Numbered from the stretch's first letter, positions 29,608 through 38,735 are shown. The stretch: 64,000 nt of DNA from Lachnospiraceae bacterium (GCA_017470985.1 JAFUXA010000011.1:124001-188000); one strand, 5' to 3'. Made by a program: numbers and translations. Notes: generated from the sequence alone by a model not told the origin.

Positions 29608-30537
29608 ATGAGAGAAAATGTGTGGGCTGTTGTTGTCACATACAATAGATTAGATCTTTTGAAAGAGTGCATTGAGGCGGTTCAGAATCAAAATGAGAAA
29701 TGTCATATTTTGATTGTTGATAATGCAAGTACTGACAATACTCAGGAGTATTGCGTGTCTTTGTGTGAAAATGACATAAACATATCTTATAAGAGAATGG
29801 AGAAGAATATCGGCGGAGCCGGTGGTTTTAGCCGTGGTATGGCTTATGCTGTGGAGCATGGTGCCAAGTATGTATGGATAATGGATGATGATACTATTCC
29901 AAGACCTGACTCTTTGGAGAAGCTGGTTGAGGCAGCAGGCCGAATTGAAGCTATTGATGATCATAGCTTTGGCTTCGTGTCATCAGAGGTTTTGTGGGTT
30001 GATGGTCAGCCTTGCAAGATGAACAAGCAGGCGACCAGACAGCCTATTGATGCAGTGGAATCTAATCTATCCAGAGATTATGGAATGGTTCCTGTAAAAA
30101 GTGCCACATTTGTTTCCTTGCTGTTTTCGGCAGAAACTATAATAGAATGTGGATTGCCTATAGAGGAATATTTCATATGGGGTGATGACAAGGAGTACAC
30201 TTTGCGTCTATCTGACGCCCATCATTGCTTCAAGATAAAAGAAAGTGTGGTTCTTCACAAGATGAAGAATAATGAGGGTTCTAATATTACTCATGATGAT
30301 TTGGATAGAATCGGTAGATATTTCTATGCCTATAGAAATGATTATTGTACAGCCAAGCGTCTGGGGTTAGAGCAATTTGCGGTTTATAATATAGCATTTG
30401 CTCTCAATATGCTTCGCGTGATTGTCCATGCGAAATACAAGAAGCCAAGAATTGAGACCATGCTTAGGGGGAGAAGAGCTGGAAGACATTTTAATCCTGG
30501 GATAAAATATCCTGAGGCTTATAAGGACAATATATAG
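29608..30537 (+). CDS. GlfT-like family 2 glycosyltransferase
   Basis: 309 residues, a paralogue of the gene before it: VVVTYNRLDLLKECIEAV, ILIVDNASTDNTQEYC, KNIGGAGGFSRGMAYAV, IMDDDTIPR and EEYFIWGDDKEYTLRL, with YAYRNDYCTAKRLG near the end. Shares the order and motifs of galactofuranosyl-/rhamnosyl-type transferases. It follows after 9 bases and is clearly in the same operon. Confidence 0.86.
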   Translation: MRENVWAVVVTYNRLDLLKECIEAVQNQNEKCHILIVDNASTDNTQEYCVSLCENDINISYKRMEKNIGGAGGFSRGMAYAVEHGAKYVWIMDDDTIPRPDSLEKLVEAAGRIEAIDDHSFGFVSSEVLWVDGQPCKMNKQATRQPIDAVESNLSRDYGMVPVKSATFVSLLFSAETIIECGLPIEEYFIWGDDKEYTLRLSDAHHCFKIKESVVLHKMKNNEGSNITHDDLDRIGRYFYAYRNDYCTAKRLGLEQFAVYNIAFALNMLRVIVHAKYKKPRIETMLRGRRAGRHFNPGIKYPEAYKDNI

Positions 30538-30550
30538 AAAAGGGTTAACT

Positions 30551-32080
30551 ATGAGAACAAAAAATTCTTTTTTGAATTTTCTGGCAAATGAAGGAAGCCA
30601 TTTTATAAATATTATTCTCTCCTTTGTTTGTAGAACGGTTTTTGTATATACGCTTTCAAGTGAGTACTTGGGTGTAAACGGATTGTTTGGAAATATTCTG
30701 ACGGTTTTGAACCTGGCTGAGCTGGGAATTGGAACTGCAATGAATTTCCATATGTACAAGCCGGTGGCAGAAAATAATTATGTTCAACAGCAGCAGTTGA
30801 TGAATCTCTACAAGAAGATGTACACCGTTGTTGGAACATTTATTGGTGTTGTAGGTTTGGCTCTCACACCTTTCTTGAACTATTTGATCAAAGATGAGCC
30901 AAATGTAGAGGGATTGACAGTTATATACTTGTTGTATCTGTTTGGTACAGTAAGTACTTATTTCTTCAGTTATAAGAGATCAATAATTGATGCTCATCAA
31001 AAACAATATGTTGGTACAATGGTCAATACTGTATTTACCATTACTCAGTTTTTGGTTCAGATTATTGTACTTCTTGTATTCAAAAATTTCATTGCATTCC
31101 TGCTTGTAATGATAATATGTGGTCTTTTGACCAATATTACAGTATCTGTAATTGCAGATAGGATGTATCCATATTTAAAAGAAGATCGTAAATCTCTTCC
31201 GGGTGCAGATGTAATGCATAGTATAAAGAAGAATGTTGGTGCAATGTTTTTGCATAGACTGGGTGATGTCTTTGTAAATAATACCGACAATCTGATTCTG
31301 TCGAAGTTTGTTGGATTGGCAAGCGTGGGAATCTATTCTAATTATATTATGATTATGAATACAGTGCGCACAGCCTTGAATGGTGTGTTTGGTGCTGTAA
31401 CTGCCAGCGTCGGTAACTTACATGCCAATGAGGACAAGGAGAGTCTGTATCGAGTGTACAAGGTGCTTCTGTTTCTTGGTTTTTGGCTTTATGGATTCTG
31501 TTCAACAGCATTTGTTGTAATGTACAATCCGTTTATCGAACAATGGATAGGTAAGGAATATTTATTTGAGATACCTGTTGTTGTATCATTTGTGGCAGTA
31601 TTTTATATAAATGGAATGAGAGCTGTGACTATAACATTTAGAGATGCCATGGGACTGTATTGGTATGACAGATACAAGCCTATTTTTGAAGTTATAATCA
31701 ATTTGGTCGCTTCCATTTATCTTGTAATTAAATTTGGGGCAATTGGAGTATTTTTAGGTACAATTATAAGTGATTTGACTACCTGCTGTTGGATAGAACC
31801 TCTTGTTACATACAAATATGGGTTCAAGAAACCGGTTAGAAATTATTTTGCAATTTTTGGCTTGTACAGCGCAGCAGTAGCAGCTATTGGCGGATTTACA
31901 TACTGGCTATGCGGTCTTATAACTATAGGAGGATGGCTTGGAGTATTTGCCAAATTGGCAACTTGTATTGTTGTATATAATTTGATTGTATTAATTGGAT
32001 TTTGCAGAACATATCCATTTAAGGAACTATATGCTACATTAATTAGAATGTTAAAAGAGTTTAGACATAAAGGAGCTTGA
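30551..32080 (+). CDS. wzx: Polysaccharide flippase, Wzx/MOP type
   Basis: 509 residues with about 12-14 hydrophobic segments; it opens FLNFLANEGSHFINIILSFVCRTVFVYTLSSEYLGVNGLFGNI as in oligosaccharide flippases of the MOP superfamily (described in two short stretches: the amphipathic start and the first helices). It would move a lipid-linked oligosaccharide across the membrane. It is flanked by glycosyltransferases. No Wzy polymerase or O-antigen ligase is recognised in the window, so what happens after flipping is unknown. Confidence 0.87.
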   Translation: MRTKNSFLNFLANEGSHFINIILSFVCRTVFVYTLSSEYLGVNGLFGNILTVLNLAELGIGTAMNFHMYKPVAENNYVQQQQLMNLYKKMYTVVGTFIGVVGLALTPFLNYLIKDEPNVEGLTVIYLLYLFGTVSTYFFSYKRSIIDAHQKQYVGTMVNTVFTITQFLVQIIVLLVFKNFIAFLLVMIICGLLTNITVSVIADRMYPYLKEDRKSLPGADVMHSIKKNVGAMFLHRLGDVFVNNTDNLILSKFVGLASVGIYSNYIMIMNTVRTALNGVFGAVTASVGNLHANEDKESLYRVYKVLLFLGFWLYGFCSTAFVVMYNPFIEQWIGKEYLFEIPVVVSFVAVFYINGMRAVTITFRDAMGLYWYDRYKPIFEVIINLVASIYLVIKFGAIGVFLGTIISDLTTCCWIEPLVTYKYGFKKPVRNYFAIFGLYSAAVAAIGGFTYWLCGLITIGGWLGVFAKLATCIVVYNLIVLIGFCRTYPFKELYATLIRMLKEFRHKGA

Positions 32081-32082
32081 AA

Positions 32083-33888
32083 ATGATTTTACAGAAAATA
32101 ACATTTCCGATTGGCCATATTTGCCCTGAACCTCAGATGTATTTTCATGGAGTAGATGATGAGCAGATTACTGAGACAGAGGTTAGAGTTAAGAAGGGGC
32201 AGACATTATATTTAGATACTTATTTCAACTCCTTTTCATTAGGAAAATGGATGAAGTATACACAGATCAAAGATCTGAAACTTACTTTGGATATTGATGG
32301 TGAATATGATATTAGATTTTACCAGTTAAACGGTCAGCAGGTTATCAAGAATAATCCTGGAGATAATACCAAGGTTGTATATCAATATGGTAGAGGTGAT
32401 ATAACAAATCTTTCCTGTGATTTCTCAAAAGATTATATGCCGGTCTCTGAGATAGGTGTTGGAGACGGTGTGGAAAATATTATCTGCCCTGTAATCAGAG
32501 CGAAGACTGATTTGGTTTTAAGAGGCGGAGCTTATGAGACATCGGAGGATGCAGTTAACAGAGTAAAATTTGCTCTGTGCATCTGTACTTTTAAGCGAGA
32601 GGAAGCTCTGAAGTACAATGTGAATGCTGTTATCAATGGAATATTGAAAAATCCTGATTCTGAATTAAAGGATGCAGTTGAAGTTTTCGTTTCAGACAAT
32701 GGGCAGACTATTCCTGTTGATGGGTTTGATTCTGACAAGGTTCATCTATATCCAAACAAGAACTTAGGTGGTGCAGGTGGATTCACTCGTGCCATGATAG
32801 AGAGTGTACTTCGTGGAAATGAGTCTGATTTTACCCATGTAATTTTGATGGATGATGATATTGCATTGGATAGCAGAGTTTTGGAGAAGAATTATAATTT
32901 CTTATGCTTCCTGAAGCCTGAGCATGACAAGAAGATGATAGGTGGAGAGTTGTTCCATCTGAAATGGAGATATATGCAGTTCGAGGCAGGTGCAAGATTT
33001 GCAGGAACTGTAATTCAGTCTTACAACCAGCAGTGGGATATGAGAAAACCATATGCTGTTGCTGCAAATGAGATAGAGAATCCAATGAACTTCAATGGCT
33101 GGTGGTACTGCTGTATTCCATTGAGTTATGTTCGTGAAGATAACCTGCCAATTCCGGTATTTATTCATAGAGATGATGTGGAATATGGTATGAGAAATCA
33201 GGCCAATGGTACTATCCTGTTAAATGGTATATGCGTATGGCATCCACAGGGACCAAACAAGGCTCCGACATTAATGAATTATTATGATGTGAGAAATGAT
33301 TTGATTGCCATGTGCGACTCACCTACCAGAGCAACTGCTGAGGAATTTTTGAATCAGATATTTAGAGGATGCCTGGGTAATATTTTGAGATACAGATACA
33401 AGGTTATCGATTGTATCTTCTATGCTATAGAGGACTTCTATAAGGGACCGGATTACTTTATCAATATGGATACAATAGCTAATCACAAGGAATTAGCTCG
33501 ATTCAATTATGAGTTCAAGGCACCGGAAGAATATAATATTGACTTATCAACTATCAAAGATGAGAGAGCAGAACATTTCAAAGGTCATATATTCTTTAGA
33601 GCTGCAATTGCCACATGGTTATTGCCTGCTCATAACAAGACCAGAGTCTGTACTATGAATGACATTGGTGTTGGTTTTAGAGCCAAAAGAATCTATACAT
33701 ATGATGAGGACAGAAATGCCGGAATGCTTACTGAGAAGAGTTATAAAGAGGCATTTAGACTGTTCTTCCATTATTTGAAAATAAGAAAAATGATTTTAAA
33801 TCATCACGATGAAATGATGAAGACCTGGAGTGATAGAAAGAAAGATTATACTTCTCTAGCTTTCTGGGAGAAATATCTGGAGATTTAG
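32083..33888 (+). CDS. Large GlfT2-like glycosyltransferase
   Basis: 601 residues with the architecture of GlfT2: an N-terminal beta-sandwich (about 1-165), a GT-A domain with CICTFKREEALKYNV, NKNLGGAGGFTRAM, the metal-binding LMDDDI and the catalytic-site pattern FIHRDDVEYGMR followed by WHPQGPNKAP, then a helical C-terminus. In mycobacteria such enzymes polymerise galactofuranose. ATG 32083 is chosen with AAGGAG eight bases upstream; TTG 32077 overlaps the flippase stop. It is the third GlfT-like enzyme of the cluster; no glf mutase gene lies in the window. Confidence 0.88.
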   Translation: MILQKITFPIGHICPEPQMYFHGVDDEQITETEVRVKKGQTLYLDTYFNSFSLGKWMKYTQIKDLKLTLDIDGEYDIRFYQLNGQQVIKNNPGDNTKVVYQYGRGDITNLSCDFSKDYMPVSEIGVGDGVENIICPVIRAKTDLVLRGGAYETSEDAVNRVKFALCICTFKREEALKYNVNAVINGILKNPDSELKDAVEVFVSDNGQTIPVDGFDSDKVHLYPNKNLGGAGGFTRAMIESVLRGNESDFTHVILMDDDIALDSRVLEKNYNFLCFLKPEHDKKMIGGELFHLKWRYMQFEAGARFAGTVIQSYNQQWDMRKPYAVAANEIENPMNFNGWWYCCIPLSYVREDNLPIPVFIHRDDVEYGMRNQANGTILLNGICVWHPQGPNKAPTLMNYYDVRNDLIAMCDSPTRATAEEFLNQIFRGCLGNILRYRYKVIDCIFYAIEDFYKGPDYFINMDTIANHKELARFNYEFKAPEEYNIDLSTIKDERAEHFKGHIFFRAAIATWLLPAHNKTRVCTMNDIGVGFRAKRIYTYDEDRNAGMLTEKSYKEAFRLFFHYLKIRKMILNHHDEMMKTWSDRKKDYTSLAFWEKYLEI

Positions 33889-33889
33889 G

Positions 33890-34906
33890 ATGAGTAAGCC
33901 TGAGATATCTGTTATAATTCCGGCCTATAATGCTGGAGAGTTTATTGCTGGACAATTAGATAGTATTCTGCAGCAGACCTATGAGAATTTTGAGGTCATT
34001 GTTGTAGATAGCAATAGTTCTGATGACACTATGAAAGTGGTGGATAGATATGCTTCAATGGATGGCCGCGTACGAAGTGCTGTTCAGAGGAAGATGGGAG
34101 TATCTGCCGCCAGAAACAAGGGGCTGGATGAGGCTACAGGTCGATATATAGTATTCTTTGATGCGGATGATTTTGTCATGGAATATGCATTGGAGAAGCT
34201 GGTGTCAGCCTTGGAAGATAACCAGGCCCAGCTGGCAGTGGGAGGTTATAATGTGGAATGTTGGCATCAGGTTCAACGCTCCATCATTTATCCAAATACT
34301 GAGACAGAAATTGTAGATGATAAGATGAATGGAGTGGAATATGTGGAAGCTCTGTTCTGGGATGATACTTCTAATTATCAGGGATTTCTGTGGGACAAGA
34401 TTTTCATTAGAGATATTATAGAAGAAAATCACATCCGATTTAACGAGGATGTATTTTATAATGAAGACAGACTGTTTGTATTGCAGTATGCATTGCATAT
34501 AGACAAGGTGAAGTGGATTCCTGAAGTTATATACAGATATCAGGTTCGGGCAGGTAGCGCCATGGATGTGGGACGCGGTCATTATACAGATGAGCGGGAG
34601 ATGACAGAACTTATTGCATTTGAAAATATTTTACAGATACTAGAAGGTAAACCACAATATGCTCATGCTCTGGACAATGCCAAGAACAACATGGCAGTAT
34701 CTGAACTGCGATTGTTTAGAAGAATGACGGATGACAAAGGCTTTGCCAGATACAGAAAGAGTATATTTAGAAAATATGCCAGAAAGTATGGCAGACTTGG
34801 ATACACTCCTAAAAATTATATTGAGAAAGTGCTGGGGTGGAAAATTATTTTCTATGGTTTTACGGGTATCTCCTACAGCAAGGATGATACAAGAACTTTA
34901 TATTAG
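33890..34906 (+). CDS. Family 2 glycosyltransferase (EpsJ-like)
   Basis: 338 residues. ISVIIPAYNAGEFIAGQLDSI, VIVVDSNSSDDTMKVV, GVSAARNKGLDEATG and FFDADD are the hallmarks of exopolysaccharide-type GT2 enzymes. The start is one base after the previous stop, with GGAG in the end of that gene. It is the last gene before an intercistronic hairpin, so it may close the main glycosyltransferase run. Confidence 0.87.
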   Translation: MSKPEISVIIPAYNAGEFIAGQLDSILQQTYENFEVIVVDSNSSDDTMKVVDRYASMDGRVRSAVQRKMGVSAARNKGLDEATGRYIVFFDADDFVMEYALEKLVSALEDNQAQLAVGGYNVECWHQVQRSIIYPNTETEIVDDKMNGVEYVEALFWDDTSNYQGFLWDKIFIRDIIEENHIRFNEDVFYNEDRLFVLQYALHIDKVKWIPEVIYRYQVRAGSAMDVGRGHYTDEREMTELIAFENILQILEGKPQYAHALDNAKNNMAVSELRLFRRMTDDKGFARYRKSIFRKYARKYGRLGYTPKNYIEKVLGWKIIFYGFTGISYSKDDTRTLY

Positions 34907-34925
34907 ACATATGACACTATTGATT

Positions 34926-34948
34926 GGGCAATCCGTATGGGGTTGCCC
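34926..34948 (+). terminator. Intercistronic hairpin, possible weak terminator
   Basis: GGGCAA (34926-34931) pairs with TTGCCC (34943-34948), extended by CC/GG. It is followed by TGTAATTTATAATTT, not a clean T run, so partial termination or mRNA processing is equally likely. Confidence 0.4.
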
Positions 34949-34974
34949 TGTAATTTATAATTTGGGAGAAATAT

Positions 34975-35595
34975 ATGGATATAATAGGACAAAACTACTT
35001 CGTGGAAGAATATATGGATGATCGTGAGGATCTGGAGCGTAGCATAGAATTGTTGCAGATGGAACTGGAAAAATTCGTGAATATGCATCAGGATGAGGAT
35101 CTGCAGGAGGCCGAGGCTGAGGTTCAGAATGAAGCCGGATTTCTGCTTTATACCATTGGCAAGAATTTCTACATGCTGCAGGATTATGAGACTGCTTCGG
35201 AATATTTTGAAACTGGTTTGGCATTTAATCTGGATGTAAATGATGACTATGTATTGGAGATGGCAACAGCTTATGGTCTGTCTCTGTTAAACTGTAACAA
35301 GGGTCGTGAAGCTATTGTATTGGAAGCAGTTTATGATTTCTTCGATGGACAGGCAGACTTTGTATTTATGATGGGCCTTGTATATATGGAACAGAATCAA
35401 TATGAACAGGCTATTATGGAATTTGCCAAGGCTTCAATGCTTATGGATGGCAAGATTGCAGGAGCAAATTCTTATCTGGCTCAGTATTATACTGGAGTTG
35501 CCAGAGAAAAGCAGGGTAGAATTGAGGAGGCTCGTGCCATGTATGCCAAGGCAGCAGACTATGAGCCTGCCAGGGAGAGACTGGCAAATTTATAA
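34975..35595 (+). CDS. TPR-type protein
   Basis: 206 residues with helical-pair repeats of tetratricopeptide type: FLLYTIGKNFYMLQDYETASEYFETGLAFN, then DFVFMMGLVYMEQNQYEQAIMEFAKAS and YTGVAREKQGRIEEARAMYAKAADYEP (read as three repeats). No signal peptide, so cytoplasmic. It is tightly followed by a CgeB-type glycosyltransferase, 19 bases away, and probably works with it as a scaffold or specificity partner; this is inference from context. Confidence 0.8.
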   Translation: MDIIGQNYFVEEYMDDREDLERSIELLQMELEKFVNMHQDEDLQEAEAEVQNEAGFLLYTIGKNFYMLQDYETASEYFETGLAFNLDVNDDYVLEMATAYGLSLLNCNKGREAIVLEAVYDFFDGQADFVFMMGLVYMEQNQYEQAIMEFAKASMLMDGKIAGANSYLAQYYTGVAREKQGRIEEARAMYAKAADYEPARERLANL

Positions 35596-35614
35596 TTGAG
35601 TCGGGAGGATGCAT

Positions 35615-36796
35615 ATGGCCAAAATATTGGTATATAGATGGAAGGCATACAATTATATTGATGTCATGTCAACCTTTGCCAAAATGGGTTATGAGATTGA
35701 CGAAATCAGTCAGCCATTGATGAATTATGATGTGGATGAAGAATTTGGAGAGATTCTTCGATGTAAGATTCGATCAGATGTATATGATTTCGTATTTTCT
35801 ATTAATTACTTTGGAATTATATCTGATATATGCCAGGAGCTGGGTGTCAGATATGTGGCATGGAGCTGCGACAGCCCCATGATTAGCATGCACCATGACA
35901 GTGTATTCAACAGTTGTAACAGGATATTCGTTTTCGATAGGAGCAATTGTCTGGAGTTTGAGACTTATGGTGCACAAAATGTATATTACCTGCCCTTAGG
36001 TGTAAATGTGGACAGAATCAAGAAACTTATGGCCACTGTAGATACGGTAAATCCTATGAGCTTCTATGAAAATGATATTAGCTTTGTGGGTTCTCTCTAT
36101 GAGAAAAACAGTTATGATGATATCTATGAGAAATTGCCTGAGTATCTCAGAGGTTATTTTGATGCGGTCATTGAAGCGGCTTTGGAAAGCGGTGAAGGTG
36201 GGTTACATGAGAAGCTGCTCACCTCTGATGTGTTAAATGAACTGGAAGGTTATTTTGAATTTGTTCGTTCCTCGCCTGGATCTTTCTCAAATTTAGAGCT
36301 TGTATTTGCTAATAATACATTGGGATTTAAAATTGCTCGAGAGGAGAGAATCAGAAATCTCATAGAGATTTCTAAGAAATATAAAGTGGGCCTCTATACC
36401 GGCAGTGCTACAGATAATCTTATTCGTGTGGAGAATCGCGGACCTGTGGATTATTGGAAGGAGATGCCTCGTGTATTTGCCAATTCCAAGATTAATCTGA
36501 ATATGACTATTCCAAATATTAAGACAGGAATCCCGCTTCGCATATGGGATGTTATGGGGGCAGGAGGTTTCTTGCTTACCAATCATCAGCTGGAGTTGGA
36601 TTTATATTTTGTGGATGGTGAGGATTTGGTTTCTTATTCTGATAAATATGACATGATGGAGAAGATAGATTTCTATCTGAGAAATGAGTCCCAAAGGCAT
36701 AAAATCGCAGAAAGCGGATTTGCCAAGGTGGCTAAGTATCATACATATGATGAGAGAATTAAATACATGCTTCAAATATTAAAGGATTGTAAATAG
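35615..36796 (+). CDS. CgeB-type glycosyltransferase
   Basis: 393 residues of the CgeB family (GT-B fold, DUF3880-like N-terminus plus a glycosyltransferase C-terminus). Seen: VRYVAWSCDSPMISM, VYYLPLGVN, ISFVGSLYEKNSYDD, then LNMTIPNIKTGIPLRIWDVMGAGGFLLTNH and a C-terminal YHTYDERIKYMLQIL. ATG 35615 is favoured (GGGAGG six bases upstream); an ATG at 35609 abuts the site. The family name comes from spore coat genes, but members occur widely in protein and flagellin glycosylation loci, and this one lies next to a FliD-like gene. Confidence 0.83.
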   Translation: MAKILVYRWKAYNYIDVMSTFAKMGYEIDEISQPLMNYDVDEEFGEILRCKIRSDVYDFVFSINYFGIISDICQELGVRYVAWSCDSPMISMHHDSVFNSCNRIFVFDRSNCLEFETYGAQNVYYLPLGVNVDRIKKLMATVDTVNPMSFYENDISFVGSLYEKNSYDDIYEKLPEYLRGYFDAVIEAALESGEGGLHEKLLTSDVLNELEGYFEFVRSSPGSFSNLELVFANNTLGFKIAREERIRNLIEISKKYKVGLYTGSATDNLIRVENRGPVDYWKEMPRVFANSKINLNMTIPNIKTGIPLRIWDVMGAGGFLLTNHQLELDLYFVDGEDLVSYSDKYDMMEKIDFYLRNESQRHKIAESGFAKVAKYHTYDERIKYMLQILKDCK

Positions 36797-36852
36797 AAAT
36801 TCTTCTTATATAATTTGTTTTTATATAGAAGGAATAGTAGATGGATAAAATA

Positions 36853-36906
36853 TCGCCCATGAGGAAAGTGAGATTGGTAAGTGATTTCACTTTGACTCAT
36901 GGGCGA
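36853..36906. terminator. Bidirectional terminator between the CgeB-type and FliD-like genes
   Basis: TCGCCCATGAG (36853-36863) pairs perfectly with CTCATGGGCGA (36896-36906), with a further inner stem AAAGTGA/TCACTTT. It lies between convergent genes and has T-rich flanks on both strands. Confidence 0.8.
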
Positions 36907-36931
36907 TTTGTGTTAATCAGATTTATATATT

Positions 36932-38212
36932 TTATAATGATTGATCTACTAACAAACCTGAATAAGCACTAGGTGCATATGGGGCTGTTAAAGTCTTTCC
37001 AGGGTTTTTGTATTCTACAATAACCTTGTCTACATATTTCATAGGATTGAGAGAAGCTTTGTTGGCCTGTCTCTTCAATGCATTTTTCAAGGTATTCAAT
37101 GTCTTGTAAGACTTTGATGTATCATTTCCGGAAATAGAAGAGATTAATTTATCTCTATCAACTTCCATATAACCGTCATCATTGGCAGTAATTCCGATAT
37201 CTTCCAAGTCTGTGCGGATACCTCGGGTTACAGCTATAGTCTCATTTAACAATGCCTTGTTGCCGTGGGCTTCGTGATATTTGTGGCCAATTGCAATCAT
37301 ACCATTGTAAGCCATTGATAATGAGTCCACTGCATCAGCAACAGTATCAGCGTCGGCCTTGAATCCTATATGTACAGGATTATTTTCACTGGATACATTT
37401 TTCATAGTAACTTCAAAAGACTTATCTATGGTAAATGTATTTGATAGAGAAGAATGCTCCTTGCCGTTTAATTTAAATATTGAATTAGAAGCTTTGCTGG
37501 AAATATTTGCAATGCCAAGCATTCTAATTTCATTCCATGAATTGCCGGAATTAATATTGAAAAGTGTCTCTTCATCTTCCATAAGACCGGTTTTCTTGGA
37601 TACAATCTGTAAAGCTGACTCATTATTCTTTTCAAGAACTTCTGCAGTTAAACCTATATCTGACTGATTGATAAGTCTGGCAATCTTGTCCTGCACATCC
37701 CTGTTGGTGTCGCCATTGTTAACTGACATCTGGAACTCGTAAGAGGTATGGCCTATATCCAAATCGAAGGAGAAGGAGCCTTCCTCAAAGTCGTGACCGT
37801 TTGATGTGAGATAGTTACCGGTGTTGATCTGTGGCTCTGCCAGTTTGATGACATCCATGTCGAAGCCATCTCGTACATCGCTGCCTTGTTTTCCAACGAA
37901 GTCAACAGATACAATATCTTCATCAGAGGATACAGCATGTTTCCTCTTTAATATAGAAGAGAAATCTTCGTTGTCACCGGAAATAAGATTTACTGCATGA
38001 GTAATATTATTGGCATTCTCTTTTATATCAAGGGTAAACTCAGTCAAATCTCCAGTCTGAGCAATCTTATAGAGGGGAGACTCTTTGTTTATCTTCACTA
38101 TGTCATTGTAAACCGAGCGCAGTTCGCTCTTCTTATGGGTATCATAACGAGATCCTGTTGGCTTGCCATAGGTCGTTAATAGATAATTATAAGCGGCATC
38201 GATCTTTGCCAT
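36932..38212 (-). CDS. FliD-like flagellar cap protein with divergent N-terminus
   Basis: 426 residues. Two stretches follow the FliD pattern: FQMSVNNGDTNRDVQDKIARLINQS with LTAEVLEKNNESALQIVSKKTG, and FTIDKSFEVTMKNVSSENNPVHIGF followed by VADAVDSLSMAYNGMIAI. The first about 85 residues do not show the usual FliD start (no GLD-V-tether) and the C-terminus ends SAYSGLLVDQSL. So this is probably a FliD paralogue or a filament-associated protein, not necessarily the cap. GGAGGGG lies before the ATG. It has its own promoter on the minus strand and is convergent with the glycosyltransferase cluster. Confidence 0.72.
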   Translation of the reverse strand: MAKIDAAYNYLLTTYGKPTGSRYDTHKKSELRSVYNDIVKINKESPLYKIAQTGDLTEFTLDIKENANNITHAVNLISGDNEDFSSILKRKHAVSSDEDIVSVDFVGKQGSDVRDGFDMDVIKLAEPQINTGNYLTSNGHDFEEGSFSFDLDIGHTSYEFQMSVNNGDTNRDVQDKIARLINQSDIGLTAEVLEKNNESALQIVSKKTGLMEDEETLFNINSGNSWNEIRMLGIANISSKASNSIFKLNGKEHSSLSNTFTIDKSFEVTMKNVSSENNPVHIGFKADADTVADAVDSLSMAYNGMIAIGHKYHEAHGNKALLNETIAVTRGIRTDLEDIGITANDDGYMEVDRDKLISSISGNDTSKSYKTLNTLKNALKRQANKASLNPMKYVDKVIVEYKNPGKTLTAPYAPSAYSGLLVDQSL

Positions 38213-38310
38213 AAGACTTCCCCTCCTTTCTTCCTTGAAATATTAACGTGTGCTTATCTTGGAAATCCTTTGTCCAATATGTATAAACTACACGCAGGGT
38301 ATACTAATCC

Positions 38311-38353
38311 ATTTATTCATTTATATTATACGACGGAAATGAATAAATGTCAT
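38311..38353 (-). promoter_or_regulatory. Promoter with 12-bp perfect inverted repeat, FliD-like gene
   Basis: On the minus strand, ATGACA (38353-38348) and TATAAT (38330-38325) are 17 bases apart. ATTTATTCATTT (38311-38322) and AAATGAATAAAT (38337-38348) are perfect inverted repeats that cover the region from just below the -10 up to the -35. A repressor operator is likely; no sigma-28 motif was seen. The transcript would have a leader of about 105 bases. Confidence 0.6.
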
Positions 38354-38471
38354 CTACTAAATCTAGTTCTTCTTATTATAAATGAAACAACTAGTGGTAT
38401 AATGCGATAGATGTGCCACAATAGGGAATTATAAAATATGTATAAAGTATGAGATAAAATGCAAAAAAACA
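38354..38471. other. Non-coding part of the 373-base gap before rpmG
   Basis: AT-rich, no reading frame supported. A TATAAT at 38397-38402 without a good -35 is the only promoter-like element; nothing else is recognised. Confidence 0.4.
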
Positions 38472-38500
38472 TTGACGATGGGATTGTCCTGTGATATATT
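38472..38500 (+). promoter_or_regulatory. Promoter of the rpmG-secE-nusG-rplKA operon
   Basis: TTGACG (38472-38477) and TATATT (38495-38500), 17-base spacing. The transcript leader contains an eight-T run and a small hairpin ATGCC/GGCAT (38532-38550). Confidence 0.7.
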
Positions 38501-38585
38501 TGTTAGGCGACGGAAGTAGGTCTTTTTTTTATGCCTAAAATTTCGGCATGAAAAAACACACAAAAAATAAGTGGAGGTGGATGTT

Positions 38586-38735
38586 GTGCGCACAAAGATA
38601 ACATTGGCATGTACAGAGTGCCAACAGAGAAATTACAACACAACAAAGGACAAGAAAACTCATCCAGACAGAGTTGAGACGAGCAAGTATTGTAAATTCT
38701 GCAAGAGACATACTTTGCACAAAGAGACTAAGTAA
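38586..38735 (+). CDS. rpmG: 50S ribosomal protein L33
   Basis: A 49-residue protein starting at GTG 38586 ([17 protein letters not shown]) with zinc-binding CxxC pairs CTEC and CKFC near the two ends and the LHKETK tail. GGAGGTGG precedes the start. The four cysteines mark the zinc-containing L33 form. It lies directly before secE in the usual order. No tRNA-Trp lies between them as it does in some relatives. Confidence 0.95.
   Translation: MRTKITLACTECQQRNYNTTKDKKTHPDRVETSKYCKFCKRHTLHKETK

Noticed and set aside
35615..36796. Sporulation gene (CgeB)
   Set aside because: The CgeB name refers to the family founder; the surroundings are glycan and flagellar genes, with no spore genes in the window.
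38214..38350. Sigma-28 flagellar promoter for the FliD-like gene
   Set aside because: No TAAA-N15-GCCGATAA-type match; a sigma-A-like promoter fits better.
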